A DNA stretch of 27,569 bases from CAYPQL01 sp964412905 (GTDB lineage Bacteria > Patescibacteriota > Minisyncoccia > JAHIHE01 > JAGLIN01). Both the position numbers and the translations under genes were made by a program. The number at the start of each line of letters is the position of its first letter. Within the stretch, counting starts at the first letter, position 1. The notes under the pieces were generated by a model. The model was given only the letters and a program-made list of their open reading frames with translations, searched no databases and was not told the origin of the DNA. The stretch is from assembly GCA_964412905.1 (NCBI GenBank), contig CAYPQL010000014.1, positions 1-27,569 of the forward strand, given 5' to 3'. This document shows, in pieces, positions 13,327 to 21,689 of this stretch.

Positions 13327-14013
13327 ATGGAAAGCGAAATAGAGATAATGGATGCCGATCAAAAGGGATGGTTTGAAAAAATAAAAGACTGGAGCTATGG
13401 AAATTGGCAAACTCTGCTAATAATATTAATTGTGCTTATCGTCGGAATAAGCGCTTATAATTATAATCAGAATAACGCGAACAACAATTCAAATCCCGCT
13501 GTTGTCAATACTGAAAACAAGCCGGAAGAAAATTTCAATAATAATCAAGAAAATGAAATCGCGGATAACAGTCTTGAAGTAAATAATCAGGAAGCTGCCG
13601 TAGAAAGCATAGATCAAAAAGAAGCGGCGAAAGAAGACGGCAAAACGGAAGAGCTCGCCAAAACCGAAGCAACAAGCGAGAATACAAATACAAATACAAA
13701 CGAAGAGCTGGCCGTTTCAAGCTCGGATAATTCCGGAAGGCAATACACGGAAATCGCGGTTTTCGGAAACGGCATTACTCATTTGGCGAGAAGAGCTCTG
13801 GAAGAATATATTCAAGAAACCGGAGACGGCGCCAATCTGAGTAAAGAAAAAAAGATATATATAGAAGATTATATGCAGAATAGAACCGGCAGCGATAAAA
13901 TAAATATCGGACATCAAGAAACATTCTCGGAAAGTCTGATAAAAGAAGCGATTTTCAACGCCAATAATTTATCGGAAAAATCACTGGAGAACATTAAAAA
14001 ATATATAAAATAA
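13327..14013 (+). CDS. membrane-anchored protein with LysM-like C-terminal domain, unknown
   Basis: A 228-residue protein. One membrane helix (about 28-46, TLLIILIVLIVGISAYNY) follows a short cytoplasmic N-terminus. Residues 47-138 are a disordered Asn/Glu/Ala-rich linker, and 139-228 form a compact domain: VFGNGITHLARRALEEYIQE, LSKEKKIYIEDYMQ, and INIGHQETFSESLIKEAI. The segment around ITHLARRAL resembles the start of LysM peptidoglycan-binding modules, and I have the impression that this domain recurs in Parcubacteria, but I cannot name the family with certainty. The likely place is the outer face of the membrane, touching the cell wall. A strong GAAAGGGGGTGG site precedes the ATG, and a good terminator follows. 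Confidence 0.8.
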   Translation: MESEIEIMDADQKGWFEKIKDWSYGNWQTLLIILIVLIVGISAYNYNQNNANNNSNPAVVNTENKPEENFNNNQENEIADNSLEVNNQEAAVESIDQKEAAKEDGKTEELAKTEATSENTNTNTNEELAVSSSDNSGRQYTEIAVFGNGITHLARRALEEYIQETGDGANLSKEKKIYIEDYMQNRTGSDKINIGHQETFSESLIKEAIFNANNLSEKSLENIKKYIK

Positions 14014-14100
14014 AAATTTTCTTTTCGTTTAATGGCTTTTGGCAACAAACGCATCAATAATAATTTATTACGGCAATTTATTAAAACGCATTTATAAATA

Positions 14101-14136
14101 TAAAAAAGGAGCTCGGAAAAACCGAGCTTCTTTTTT
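14101..14136. terminator. bidirectional intrinsic terminator
   Basis: GAGCTCGG (14109-14116) and CCGAGCTT (14122-14129) around an AAAAA loop, followed by TTTTTT on the plus strand and by a T-run on the minus strand. It separates the convergent genes ending at 14013 and 14151. Confidence 0.85.
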
Positions 14137-14150
14137 ATATTTATAAATAA

Positions 14151-15578
14151 TTATAGCCCCAATTCTTTTTCATATAAGCTGGCGAAGAGCATCACCTTGT
14201 TCGGGTAGAAAAATAAATTTTTGCTTCTCCAGCTTCCGCCTCCCAAATATCTGCCGGCCGCTTCATATTCCGCGTCATAATTTCCGCCCACAACCCCCGG
14301 AATGTCTGAAACTTTCACGGCCATGGCGGCCATCGCGTCCGTCAAATCCCATGGGTTCGGGGGATTATTTCCCGTTACATCGGCTATTCTTGGCTCATAG
14401 GCAAGCCAAGTTGACGGAATAAATTGAGACGGTCCCATCGCTCCGCCGCAGCCGTAAGTCGGTTCCCTAGACACTTTAACCGAATCGGGGTCTATGCCTA
14501 ATCTATTTATAATAGAGAAATACGCGTTTTTTTCCGTCTCGGCTCTTTTCACATAATACGCTTTTCTGTCTGCCGTTTTGGCTATTTTGGAAATTCTCAA
14601 ATAACAGCTATACATATCATCATTCCAGTTTCCGGAACCCGTATTTTTCCCAAGGTCAGATTCAACTTTCAATATTCCAAGGAGATATGCCGGGCGAACT
14701 CCGATGACGGAGCCGATATGTTTTGCCGCCGAAAACGCGTCGTCAAATTCTATTTTTTTTCCCAAACTTTGCAGATCGCGCAATTGCGCTTGCAATGTCG
14801 GAAGAATGTTTTTATTTTCTTCCAATAGCTGTTGAAATTGTTTTTCTTCTCCTTTAGTCACTTCCAGAAGCTCATTCTTTTGACTTTTCAGCTCGCCAAG
14901 CGACTCGTTTTGATAGGATTTTATCTGAATCAAGCTGCCCATTTCTTCTTGCCGCTCTTCAACTTCTTTATTTTTGGAATTAAGATCTTCCCTTTCTTTT
15001 TTTAAATTTATTATGGCGTTGAATATCTCATCTTTAACGGAATCTATAATATCAATTTCGTTAAAAAAATCCGATATATTGTCGTTTGCCATCAGAATCT
15101 CAAGAAAAGAATCTTGCTCGGAGATATATAGAAGCTTGATTAGATTTTTCAAAGAGTCTTTGTTTTCTGTTATTTTCTCCTCTCCTTCCGCGATTTTTTC
15201 TTCAATTTCTTTCAATTCCAACTCAGCCGCTTCTATCGCCAGTTTTGTTTCCTTGATTTCCAATTCATTTTTATAAACCTTGTTTTCATATATCAAAATT
15301 TCTCCCTTTAGGGACCGCTCTTTTTTTTGCTGAGCTTTAATTTCCGCTTCATAATTATTTATTTTTTCTTCAACTTCTTTTTTCTCTTCTTTTATTTTAT
15401 CAATAAGACTCTGTCTTTCCTCCAAGCTCATATTTTCAACATTTTCTTGCGCGAAGATGGATTTTTCCCCAACGGCGAAAACAGCCGCGAATAAAAATAA
15501 AACAAACAAACCGCATAACAAAATCATTACGCGGCTTGAAAAATGAATATTATTTTTACATTTAGAAATCAAATTCAT
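14151..15578 (-). CDS. secreted coiled-coil lytic transglycosylase (SLT/MltB-like)
   Basis: A 475-residue cell-wall enzyme. An N-terminal signal or anchor (about 17-36, VMILLCGLFVLFLFAAVFAV) leads to a long coiled coil (about 50-270) of the kind found in PcsB/EnvC-type wall hydrolase partners. The C-terminal part (about 285-475) is a transglycosylase domain: Glu306 in LLGILKVESDLGKNTGSG is the likely catalytic acid, and GGAMGPSQFIPSTW (378-391) is the MltB-type signature. It would cleave peptidoglycan strands. The coiled coil may hold the domain in check until a divisome partner binds, as known for PcsB and EnvC; that is inference. It is followed upstream by rplY. Confidence 0.88.
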   Translation of the reverse strand: MNLISKCKNNIHFSSRVMILLCGLFVLFLFAAVFAVGEKSIFAQENVENMSLEERQSLIDKIKEEKKEVEEKINNYEAEIKAQQKKERSLKGEILIYENKVYKNELEIKETKLAIEAAELELKEIEEKIAEGEEKITENKDSLKNLIKLLYISEQDSFLEILMANDNISDFFNEIDIIDSVKDEIFNAIINLKKEREDLNSKNKEVEERQEEMGSLIQIKSYQNESLGELKSQKNELLEVTKGEEKQFQQLLEENKNILPTLQAQLRDLQSLGKKIEFDDAFSAAKHIGSVIGVRPAYLLGILKVESDLGKNTGSGNWNDDMYSCYLRISKIAKTADRKAYYVKRAETEKNAYFSIINRLGIDPDSVKVSREPTYGCGGAMGPSQFIPSTWLAYEPRIADVTGNNPPNPWDLTDAMAAMAVKVSDIPGVVGGNYDAEYEAAGRYLGGGSWRSKNLFFYPNKVMLFASLYEKELGL

Positions 15579-15603
15579 AATGTTTAAATAATGCGTTACA
15601 CTT

Positions 15604-16329
15604 TTATTTCTTCTCTTTTTCTTTCTTTACTTCTTTTTCTTTTTTCTTATCGCCGTCTTTCTTATCGCCTTCAGTTTCTTCCGCGCCTTCTTCAGCTTCT
15701 TTCTTCACGGCTCCTTCAACTTCTTCCACTTTCTCTTCAATTTTTTCTTCAAGATCTTCAATTTCCTTTTCGCTTCTTGGCGGAGCTACGGTTACGACAA
15801 CCACCTCCGGATTCGCGAGAATTTCAATTTTATCGGAAACTTTCAAATCCTTAACCCTTATAATGTCGTCTACCTTTTCAAGTTTTGAAATATCAACTTC
15901 AATGTCATGGATGAGATCTCCAGGCAAACATTTGATTTCAAAAACGCTATGGCTTTTAATCAAAATGCTCCCCTCGTTTTTGACGGAAGGGGATTCCCCT
16001 GTAAACCTAACGGGAACGGTGGCGACCATTTTTTCATCCATCTTAACTTGATATAAGTCAAAATGGATTATTTTGTCCGTGGCAGGATCAGTTTGATAGT
16101 CGTTTATAATGACTTTCCCGACGCTTTTGCCGTCAATATCAAGATCAATCAAAGTGCTTTTGCCGGCGCTGCGGAGCGCTTTTCTGAATTCCAGACTGCC
16201 GACTTTTACGCTTTTATTTTCTTTTTTATGCCCGTAAACAATCCCCGGAATATACCCCTCGTTTCTAAGTTCGTTCACTTTTCTTCTTTTTCGCTCTCTT
16301 GTTTGAGCGGAAATCGCTAGTGTTTCCAT
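15604..16329 (-). CDS. rplY: 50S ribosomal protein L25 (CTC form) with charged tail
   Basis: A 241-residue two-domain L25, which binds 5S rRNA. The N-terminal domain (1 to about 95) has the typical RNEGYIPGIVYG (22-33) and IIHFDLYQV (87-95) segments; the second, TL5/CTC-type domain (about 100-182) has the LPGDLIHDIEVDISKLE segment. Residues 184-241 are a Glu/Lys-rich tail unlike the conserved part, similar in style to the S6 tail. No Shine-Dalgarno sequence precedes the ATG. It probably shares a transcript with the upstream zinc-ribbon gene, 32 bases away. Confidence 0.93.
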   Translation of the reverse strand: METLAISAQTRERKRRKVNELRNEGYIPGIVYGHKKENKSVKVGSLEFRKALRSAGKSTLIDLDIDGKSVGKVIINDYQTDPATDKIIHFDLYQVKMDEKMVATVPVRFTGESPSVKNEGSILIKSHSVFEIKCLPGDLIHDIEVDISKLEKVDDIIRVKDLKVSDKIEILANPEVVVVTVAPPRSEKEIEDLEEKIEEKVEEVEGAVKKEAEEGAEETEGDKKDGDKKKEKEVKKEKEKK

Positions 16330-16361
16330 AGTTTGTCGCTAGTTAAGGAATTTAAATATAA

Positions 16362-16661
16362 TTATTTATTCTTTAAAAATTTATGCATCTCCAAGACATC
16401 GTCATATTCAACGCAATTCGCTTCTATTTTGCCGAGATCTTTTTCCGCGAGATCCGAAACCATGCTTATGGAAGTTATGCCCAAAGCGTTGGCCATAACC
16501 ATCATCATCACGGAACTTTTGCATTTTGAGCAATTCAGAAAAAAAGTCGCGGATCCTTCTTTACTGTCAATCGTTTTAACATCGTCTTTGCTGAAATTGA
16601 ACCCGCACATCGGGCATTTTGTCGCTATCTGAACATTTGAAACCGGTTTTGATTTTGCCAT
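16362..16661 (-). CDS. 99-residue zinc-ribbon protein, unknown
   Basis: Two Cys pairs, CPMC (16-19) and CSKC (44-47), stand 24 residues apart and should form one zinc ribbon. The rest (about 50-99) is a predicted helical domain with a Met-rich start (VMMMVMANALGI) and an acidic end. No membrane segment. The position just upstream of rplY suggests a link to translation, but I do not recognise the family. A promoter with a perfect TTGACA is at 16857-16885. No Shine-Dalgarno sequence precedes the ATG. Confidence 0.75.
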   Translation of the reverse strand: MAKSKPVSNVQIATKCPMCGFNFSKDDVKTIDSKEGSATFFLNCSKCKSSVMMMVMANALGITSISMVSDLAEKDLGKIEANCVEYDDVLEMHKFLKNK

Positions 16662-17015
16662 ATTTTTATTTTGTTTTTAAGTTATTCTTGGCTTATCAAG
16701 CAAAAATTTTAATGTTTTTAGTTATCTTAGTCTGGTATTCGTTATAATTCGCGTATAATATATTAAACACGAATTAAACTAATATTGACACTAATCTAAC
16801 CAAAGCATTGAAGTTAAAATTAGTCCGCAATGATAAACCATTAAGCAACATAACCTATGTTAATATATTATAGCCGTTGTGTCAAATTTCATAAACATAT
16901 TTCATAAACATATCTATTCACCATATGGCGATTAGAGTTTTTGGGCGATTTATGATAAAATATATTTGTAGCTAACATTTTTTAATGATAAGAAATAGAC
17001 ACCCTAATTTTATTT
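16662..17015. other. divergent intergenic region with promoters
   Basis: 354 bases without a gene. On the minus strand TTGACA (16880-16885), 17 bases, TAACAT (16857-16862) could drive the zinc-ribbon gene and rplY. On the plus strand an extended -10 motif TGATAAAAT (16953-16961) could drive recG; its -35 box is poor. A 13-base direct repeat TTTCATAAACATA occurs twice near 16887-16912. Confidence 0.4.
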
Positions 17016-19121
17016 ATGACGATAACCTTTAAAACAAAAATTGAAAAATTGCCGTTTATCGGACAGGCTTACGCGAAGAAGCTTCATAAAGTCGGGATTG
17101 AAACGGCGGGGGATTTGCTTTTCTATTTTCCGTTCCGCTACGATGATTTTTCGGAGGTGAAAAAAATAAGCGAAGTATCGCTTGGCGAGGTTGTGAGCGT
17201 GCGCGGAAAAATATTGGACATCCAAAACATCAGGACTTGGAAGAAAAAAATGAATTTAACGGAGGCGCTGATTGAGGACGATTCGGGGGCGATTAAAACG
17301 GTTTGGTTCAATCAGCCGTTTTTGATCCGCAATCTGAAAGCGGGAGCCAATGTAAGTTTGAGCGGGAAAGTCGTCTATGCGCAGGAAGGGCTTCAGCTTT
17401 CCAATCCGTCCTATGAACTTTTGGGAAGCGGCCAGTCTCTTCACACCGCGCGGCTTGTGCCGGTTTATCACGAAACGGAAGGACTTTCGTCAAAGTGGCT
17501 GAGGGCGCACATCAAGCCGATTCTCAAATTATCAAGCGAGGCGGAAGAATTTATGCCTTCTGAAATTTTGAAAAGCCAAAGATTATATAGGCTTCCAAAC
17601 GCGATCAGCCAAATTCATTTTCCCGACAATACGCAAAAATCGCAAGAAGCGAAAAGGCGGCTGGCTTTCGATGAGCTGTTTTTGGTTCAGCTTTATATGA
17701 TGTCGCAGAAAAAAAAGTGGCAGGAGCTCGGCGCGGTGAAAATAAATTTCAACAAAGAGCTTGAAAAGGAAATTAAAAATTTCGTGGACAGCTTGCCTTT
17801 CAAATTGACGAACGGGCAGAAAATTTCTTCGTGGAAAATCATCAAAGATTTGGAAAAAAACAGGCCGATGAACAGGCTTTTGGAAGGCGATGTCGGATCG
17901 GGAAAAACTTTGGTGGCTCTGATCTCCGCTCTGGCGGTCATAAAATCCGGCTATCAGGCTGCGTTTATGGCTCCTACGGAAATTCTTGCCAGACAGCATT
18001 TTGAGGAAGCAAAAAGAAGATTTAAAGATATAAATTTGAAAATAGCTCTTTTAACTGGAAGTGAAGGTAAGGTTTATGATTGTAAAGAAACGAAGGAAAT
18101 AAACAAAAAAGACATTTTGGAAAATATAAAAAACGGAGAAATAAATTTTATCATCGGCACGCATTCTTTGATACAGGAAAAAGTCGTTTTCAAAAATCTG
18201 GCCTTTTCCATCGTTGACGAACAGCATCGCTTCGGGATTGATCAGCGCGCGAAATTGCAGCAGGAAGTCGTAAATATCAAAGACGGGCTTAAGACTGTTC
18301 CGCATCTCCTTTCTATGACCGCGACTCCGATTCCAAGGACTTTGGCGTTGACGGTTTACGGGGATTTGGATCTGTCAATTCTGGACGAAATGCCGATCGG
18401 CAGGCAAAAAATAATCACCAAATTGGTGGCGCCGGTGAATCGAGATTTGGTTTATAAATTTATTTACGATCAGATAAAAAAAGGCAGGCAAGCTTTTGTC
18501 ATTTGCCCTTTGATTGAAGAGTCTGATTTTTTGGAAGTGAAATCAGCGACGGAAGAATACGAGAAATTGAGCAAGAAAATATATCCCGATTTAAGCATAG
18601 GACTTCTTCACGGGAGAATGAAACCGAAAGAGAAAGAAGAGGTGATGAAAAAATTTTCATCCGGGGAAGTTCATATTCTTATTTCAACTTCCGTGGTTGA
18701 AGTCGGGATTGACATTCCCAATGCGTCCGTGATGCTTATTGAAGGATCTGACAGGTTCGGGCTTGCCCAGCTCCATCAGTTTCGCGGACGGGTCGGACGC
18801 GGAAAATACCAGTCGTTCTGCTTTCTTTTTACCGATTCAACTTCTTCCACGACAGGCAGAAGGCTTAACGCTCTCGTCAAAAGCGACAACGGATTTGAGC
18901 TTGCCGAGAAAGATTTGCAAATCCGCGGTCCGGGAGAGCTTGTCGGAATCCGCCAATCCGGCCTGCCCGACTTGGCGATGGCGTCGCTATCTGACGCGGA
19001 ACTGATAAAAACCGCTCGAGAAGAAGCGTTCAATCTGATCAGCGCGGATTATAAACTGTCAAAATATCCCAAGCTTGCGGATAAATTAAAAAAATTCACA
19101 AAGAAAGTGCATTTTGAATAA
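17016..19121 (+). CDS. recG: ATP-dependent DNA helicase RecG
   Basis: A 701-residue branch-migration helicase that acts on stalled replication forks and recombination intermediates. The N-terminal wedge/OB domain (about 1-160) is followed by superfamily-2 helicase motifs: Walker A GDVGSGKT (about 290-297), AFMAPTEILARQHFEEA, the DEQH box in VDEQHRFGIDQRAKLQ (about 401-404), SMTATPIPRTLALT, and the second-lobe motifs VVEVGIDIPNA and QFRGRVGRG. The TRG region PGELVGIRQSGLPDL is typical of RecG. Length is normal. No Shine-Dalgarno sequence is present. Codon use is like the neighbours. Confidence 0.97.
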   Translation: MTITFKTKIEKLPFIGQAYAKKLHKVGIETAGDLLFYFPFRYDDFSEVKKISEVSLGEVVSVRGKILDIQNIRTWKKKMNLTEALIEDDSGAIKTVWFNQPFLIRNLKAGANVSLSGKVVYAQEGLQLSNPSYELLGSGQSLHTARLVPVYHETEGLSSKWLRAHIKPILKLSSEAEEFMPSEILKSQRLYRLPNAISQIHFPDNTQKSQEAKRRLAFDELFLVQLYMMSQKKKWQELGAVKINFNKELEKEIKNFVDSLPFKLTNGQKISSWKIIKDLEKNRPMNRLLEGDVGSGKTLVALISALAVIKSGYQAAFMAPTEILARQHFEEAKRRFKDINLKIALLTGSEGKVYDCKETKEINKKDILENIKNGEINFIIGTHSLIQEKVVFKNLAFSIVDEQHRFGIDQRAKLQQEVVNIKDGLKTVPHLLSMTATPIPRTLALTVYGDLDLSILDEMPIGRQKIITKLVAPVNRDLVYKFIYDQIKKGRQAFVICPLIEESDFLEVKSATEEYEKLSKKIYPDLSIGLLHGRMKPKEKEEVMKKFSSGEVHILISTSVVEVGIDIPNASVMLIEGSDRFGLAQLHQFRGRVGRGKYQSFCFLFTDSTSSTTGRRLNALVKSDNGFELAEKDLQIRGPGELVGIRQSGLPDLAMASLSDAELIKTAREEAFNLISADYKLSKYPKLADKLKKFTKKVHFE

Positions 19122-19135
19122 AGAGCATTTTTAGT

Positions 19136-19164
19136 TTGACAAAGATGGAACTTTAGAATATATT
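19136..19164 (+). promoter_or_regulatory. promoter of the small zinc-knuckle gene
   Basis: TTGACA (19136-19141), 17 bases, TATATT (19159-19164), starting 15 bases after the recG stop. The boxes and spacing are the same as in the antisense promoter at 11315-11343. Confidence 0.75.
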
Positions 19165-19188
19165 TGATAAAGAATAAAGGAGGTTATA

Positions 19189-19497
19189 ATGAGCGTAGAT
19201 AAATGGAAGTTTTGTAGCAAATGCGGAGTTGTCATTGGCAGAAATGATCAAATCATTGTTTCTGAAAATGGCGATATTTATTGCTATAAAAATAACTGTG
19301 CCTATGGCGCGCCAGAAGACGTTGAAAGAAAAAAGGTATACATAAACGAAATGTTTTGCAGCAAGTGCGGTAAACTGGTTTCTGGGGAAGAGAGGAAACC
19401 CGATATAATAAATGACAGAGTATTTTGCTCTGACAATTGCAGGTCTGGTTTTTATAGCAACATTCGCGCTTGCAAATGTTGCGGAATAGAAATATAA
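19189..19497 (+). CDS. 102-residue multi-zinc-knuckle protein, unknown
   Basis: Four Cys-rich knuckles are visible: CSKCG (9-13), the CYKNNC segment (32-37), CSKCGK (57-62) with CSDNC (75-79), and the final CKCCG. Together they suit two or three zinc sites of the treble-clef or ribbon kind, as in small DNA/RNA-binding or adaptor proteins. No other domain is present. A strong AAAGGAGG site precedes the ATG; the gene has its own promoter (19136-19164) and terminator (19501-19531) and so stands apart from recG and rplU, which have no such signals. I do not recognise the family. It may be a recent addition. Confidence 0.75.
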   Translation: MSVDKWKFCSKCGVVIGRNDQIIVSENGDIYCYKNNCAYGAPEDVERKKVYINEMFCSKCGKLVSGEERKPDIINDRVFCSDNCRSGFYSNIRACKCCGIEI

Positions 19498-19500
19498 TTT

Positions 19501-19531
19501 GAAGCGAGAAAAACTCCGCTTCTCTTTTTTT
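19501..19531 (+). terminator. intrinsic terminator after the zinc-knuckle gene
   Basis: GAAGCG-AG and CTCCGCTTC form a stem with one bulge around an AAAA loop, followed by TCTTTTTTT. It starts 4 bases after the stop codon. Confidence 0.75.
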
Positions 19532-19562
19532 ATTTCCAATATTCCGAAAACAAGCCCTTGTG

Positions 19563-19591
19563 TTGACATAAGGCAATTTTGCTGGTAGTAT
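19563..19591 (+). promoter_or_regulatory. promoter of rplU
   Basis: TTGACA (19563-19568), 17 bases, TAGTAT (19586-19591). The leader to the rplU ATG would be about 54 bases and holds a GGAGG far from that ATG. Confidence 0.55.
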
Positions 19592-19650
19592 AAGATTATT
19601 GAAAAAGAATGTCGGAGGTAATTATTTTTAAATTAATAACACAAACAACT

Positions 19651-19971
19651 ATGATTGCAGTTATAAAAACGGGTGGGAAGCAGTATAAGGTTTCTCCAAA
19701 GGACAAGTTGAAAGTTGAAAAACTTGAGGGCGAAGAAGGCGCGAAAATTGTTTTTGACCAAGTTTTCCTCGTTTCCTCGGACGATGAAAAGGATGTGAAA
19801 ATCGGCGATCCCGTTGTCGCGGGAGCTAAAGTTGAAGCGACGATTATCAGGCAGGCAAGGGCGAAAAAAGTTGAAGTTATAAAATACAAGGCGAAGAAAA
19901 GATATAAAAGAAGAGGAACGCACAGGCAATATTTCACGGAAGTGGAAATTGGGGATGTAATCGGAAATTAA
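19651..19971 (+). CDS. rplU: 50S ribosomal protein L21
   Basis: A 106-residue protein of the large ribosomal subunit that binds 23S rRNA. The start MIAVIKTGGKQYKV is the conserved L21 opening, and the end KAKKRYKRRGTHRQYFTEVE (about 77-96) is the typical basic segment. The open frame extends 14 codons upstream to another ATG at 19609, but those residues do not match the family. A GGAGG lies at 19613-19617, about 33 bases before the chosen ATG, with none closer. The usual partner rpmA (L27) does not follow; RNase J comes next on the other strand. Confidence 0.93.
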   Translation: MIAVIKTGGKQYKVSPKDKLKVEKLEGEEGAKIVFDQVFLVSSDDEKDVKIGDPVVAGAKVEATIIRQARAKKVEVIKYKAKKRYKRRGTHRQYFTEVEIGDVIGN

Positions 19972-19989
19972 TAATTTGCGGTTGCGATT

Positions 19990-21687
19990 TTACACTTCAA
20001 TCACCACGGGCAAAATCATCGGTCTTCGCTGGGTTTTAACAAACAGGAATTGCCCGATTTGGTCGCGGATATTGTCTTTCACATAAGCCCAGTTTGTGCC
20101 GTGCTCAGGCGCGGTTTTTTTGTTCACGATTTCCACAACTTTATTTTTTGTTTCTTTGACGAGCTCGGTTGATCCTTTCATATATATGAATCCGCGCGAG
20201 ATTATGTCGGGAGATCCGACGATTTTTCCGGTTTTGCTGTCCACGATGATCACAATAGTAAACATTCCATCCTCGCTCATTTGCTGGCGGTCGCGCAAAA
20301 CGACATTTCCCACATCGCCCACGCCGAGCCCGTCAACCATAACATAGTTGGAAGGTATTTTTTCCTTGGTTATTGCCGCTGAAGATTTGGTGAGCTCAAC
20401 AACGGTTCCGTTTCCGGCCACGATGGTGTTCGATGGCGGTATTCCCAAATTTTCCGCGATGTTGGCGTGAAGTCTCAGCATATAATAATTTCCGTGAATC
20501 GGCATAAAAAATTTGGGCTTGATAAGATTGATCATCATTTTCAAATCTTCAATCTGCGCGTGCCCTCCGGCGTGGACATCCATCATTTTATAATGCACGA
20601 CATTCGCGCCCTGCCTGTAAAGCTGGTCTTTGAGATTCTGCACCGTTCTTTCGTTTCCTGGAACAACTGAGGAGGAAAAGATAACGGTGTCTTCTCTTTT
20701 AATCTGTATTGACCTGTGTTCCTTATTCACAATTCTCATCAGAACCGCCTTGCCTTCTCCTTGTGCGCCGGTGCACATCAAGGAAACTTTGTCGTCGGGA
20801 TAGTTTTTCATTTGCTCCGGTCTGATCAAAGTCCCTTTTTTATATTTCAAATATCCAAGCTCATTGGCAATTTCAATATTAGTTTTCATACTGTATCCGT
20901 CAATGGCAACTTTCCTGCCATACTTTTCGGAGATGGTAATGACTTGCTGAATTCTGCTGATCAGCGATGAAAAAGTGGCGACGATAACTCTTCCTTTGGC
21001 CCGCGAAAAAATGTCGTCAAGCGTTTTTTGAATATCTTGCTCGCTCACGGAATGCCCCGGATTTTCGGCGCCGGTGCTGTCTGACATTAGGACGAGAACA
21101 TTTTGCGATCCGAGGCTGGCGATTCTTCCGATATCCGCCGGCTTATCCGTTGTCGGGCTGTGGTCAAACTTGAAATCTCCGGTATGGATAATCAGTCCTT
21201 CCGGCGTATAGATCGCCAGTCCTAGAACATCGGGAATATTGTGGTTCACATGAAAAAATTCCACTTTGAAGTTTCCAAGATTTATTTTGCTTTCAAAATT
21301 CACGACTTTTATATTCAGAGGGCTGGCGTTCGTGTAGTCCTCCTGTTTCTTTTTGATTATTCCCGCGGTCAAAGCGGCCGTGAACATCGGGGGGTTTCCC
21401 AGTTTCGGCATAAGGTGGGGAATCGCTCCGATGTGATCCATATGGCCGTGAGTGATGAAAACGCCCCTAATATCTCTCTCCTTGCCTTTAAGATAGTTAA
21501 CATTGGGAATGATATAATCAATTCCGGGCATATTTTCTTCCGGGAATTGCAGTCCCATATCAACGATAATTATGTCTCTGTCATATTCAAACAGAGTCAT
21601 ATTCCTCCCGACTTCCTCCAGCCCGCCCAGCGGAATGATGCGAAGCTTTTTTGTTTTTAGATGATTTGTTTTTGGTTTAAATTGCAT
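19990..21687 (-). CDS. rnj: ribonuclease J
   Basis: A 565-residue metallo-beta-lactamase/beta-CASP ribonuclease that matures and degrades RNA, with endonuclease and 5'-exonuclease activity in known members. The metal site is HGHMDH (80-85, in VFITHGHMDHIGAIP), with further ligands in FHVNHNIPD and HTGDFKFD. The beta-CASP part has MSDSTGAENPGHS and MCTGAQGEGKAVLMRI, then HAGGHAQIEDLK and PIHGNYYMLRLHA. The C-terminal domain of about 100 residues is present. Length is normal. No Shine-Dalgarno sequence. It converges on rplU with only 18 bases between them and no visible terminator. Confidence 0.96.
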   Translation of the reverse strand: MQFKPKTNHLKTKKLRIIPLGGLEEVGRNMTLFEYDRDIIIVDMGLQFPEENMPGIDYIIPNVNYLKGKERDIRGVFITHGHMDHIGAIPHLMPKLGNPPMFTAALTAGIIKKKQEDYTNASPLNIKVVNFESKINLGNFKVEFFHVNHNIPDVLGLAIYTPEGLIIHTGDFKFDHSPTTDKPADIGRIASLGSQNVLVLMSDSTGAENPGHSVSEQDIQKTLDDIFSRAKGRVIVATFSSLISRIQQVITISEKYGRKVAIDGYSMKTNIEIANELGYLKYKKGTLIRPEQMKNYPDDKVSLMCTGAQGEGKAVLMRIVNKEHRSIQIKREDTVIFSSSVVPGNERTVQNLKDQLYRQGANVVHYKMMDVHAGGHAQIEDLKMMINLIKPKFFMPIHGNYYMLRLHANIAENLGIPPSNTIVAGNGTVVELTKSSAAITKEKIPSNYVMVDGLGVGDVGNVVLRDRQQMSEDGMFTIVIIVDSKTGKIVGSPDIISRGFIYMKGSTELVKETKNKVVEIVNKKTAPEHGTNWAYVKDNIRDQIGQFLFVKTQRRPMILPVVIEV

Positions 21688-21689
21688 AA

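Noticed and set aside
19609..19650. Upstream ATG at 19609 as the start of rplU
   Set aside because: The 14 extra residues do not match L21, which starts at the conserved MIAVIKTGGKQ; the GGAGG lies after this ATG, not before it.
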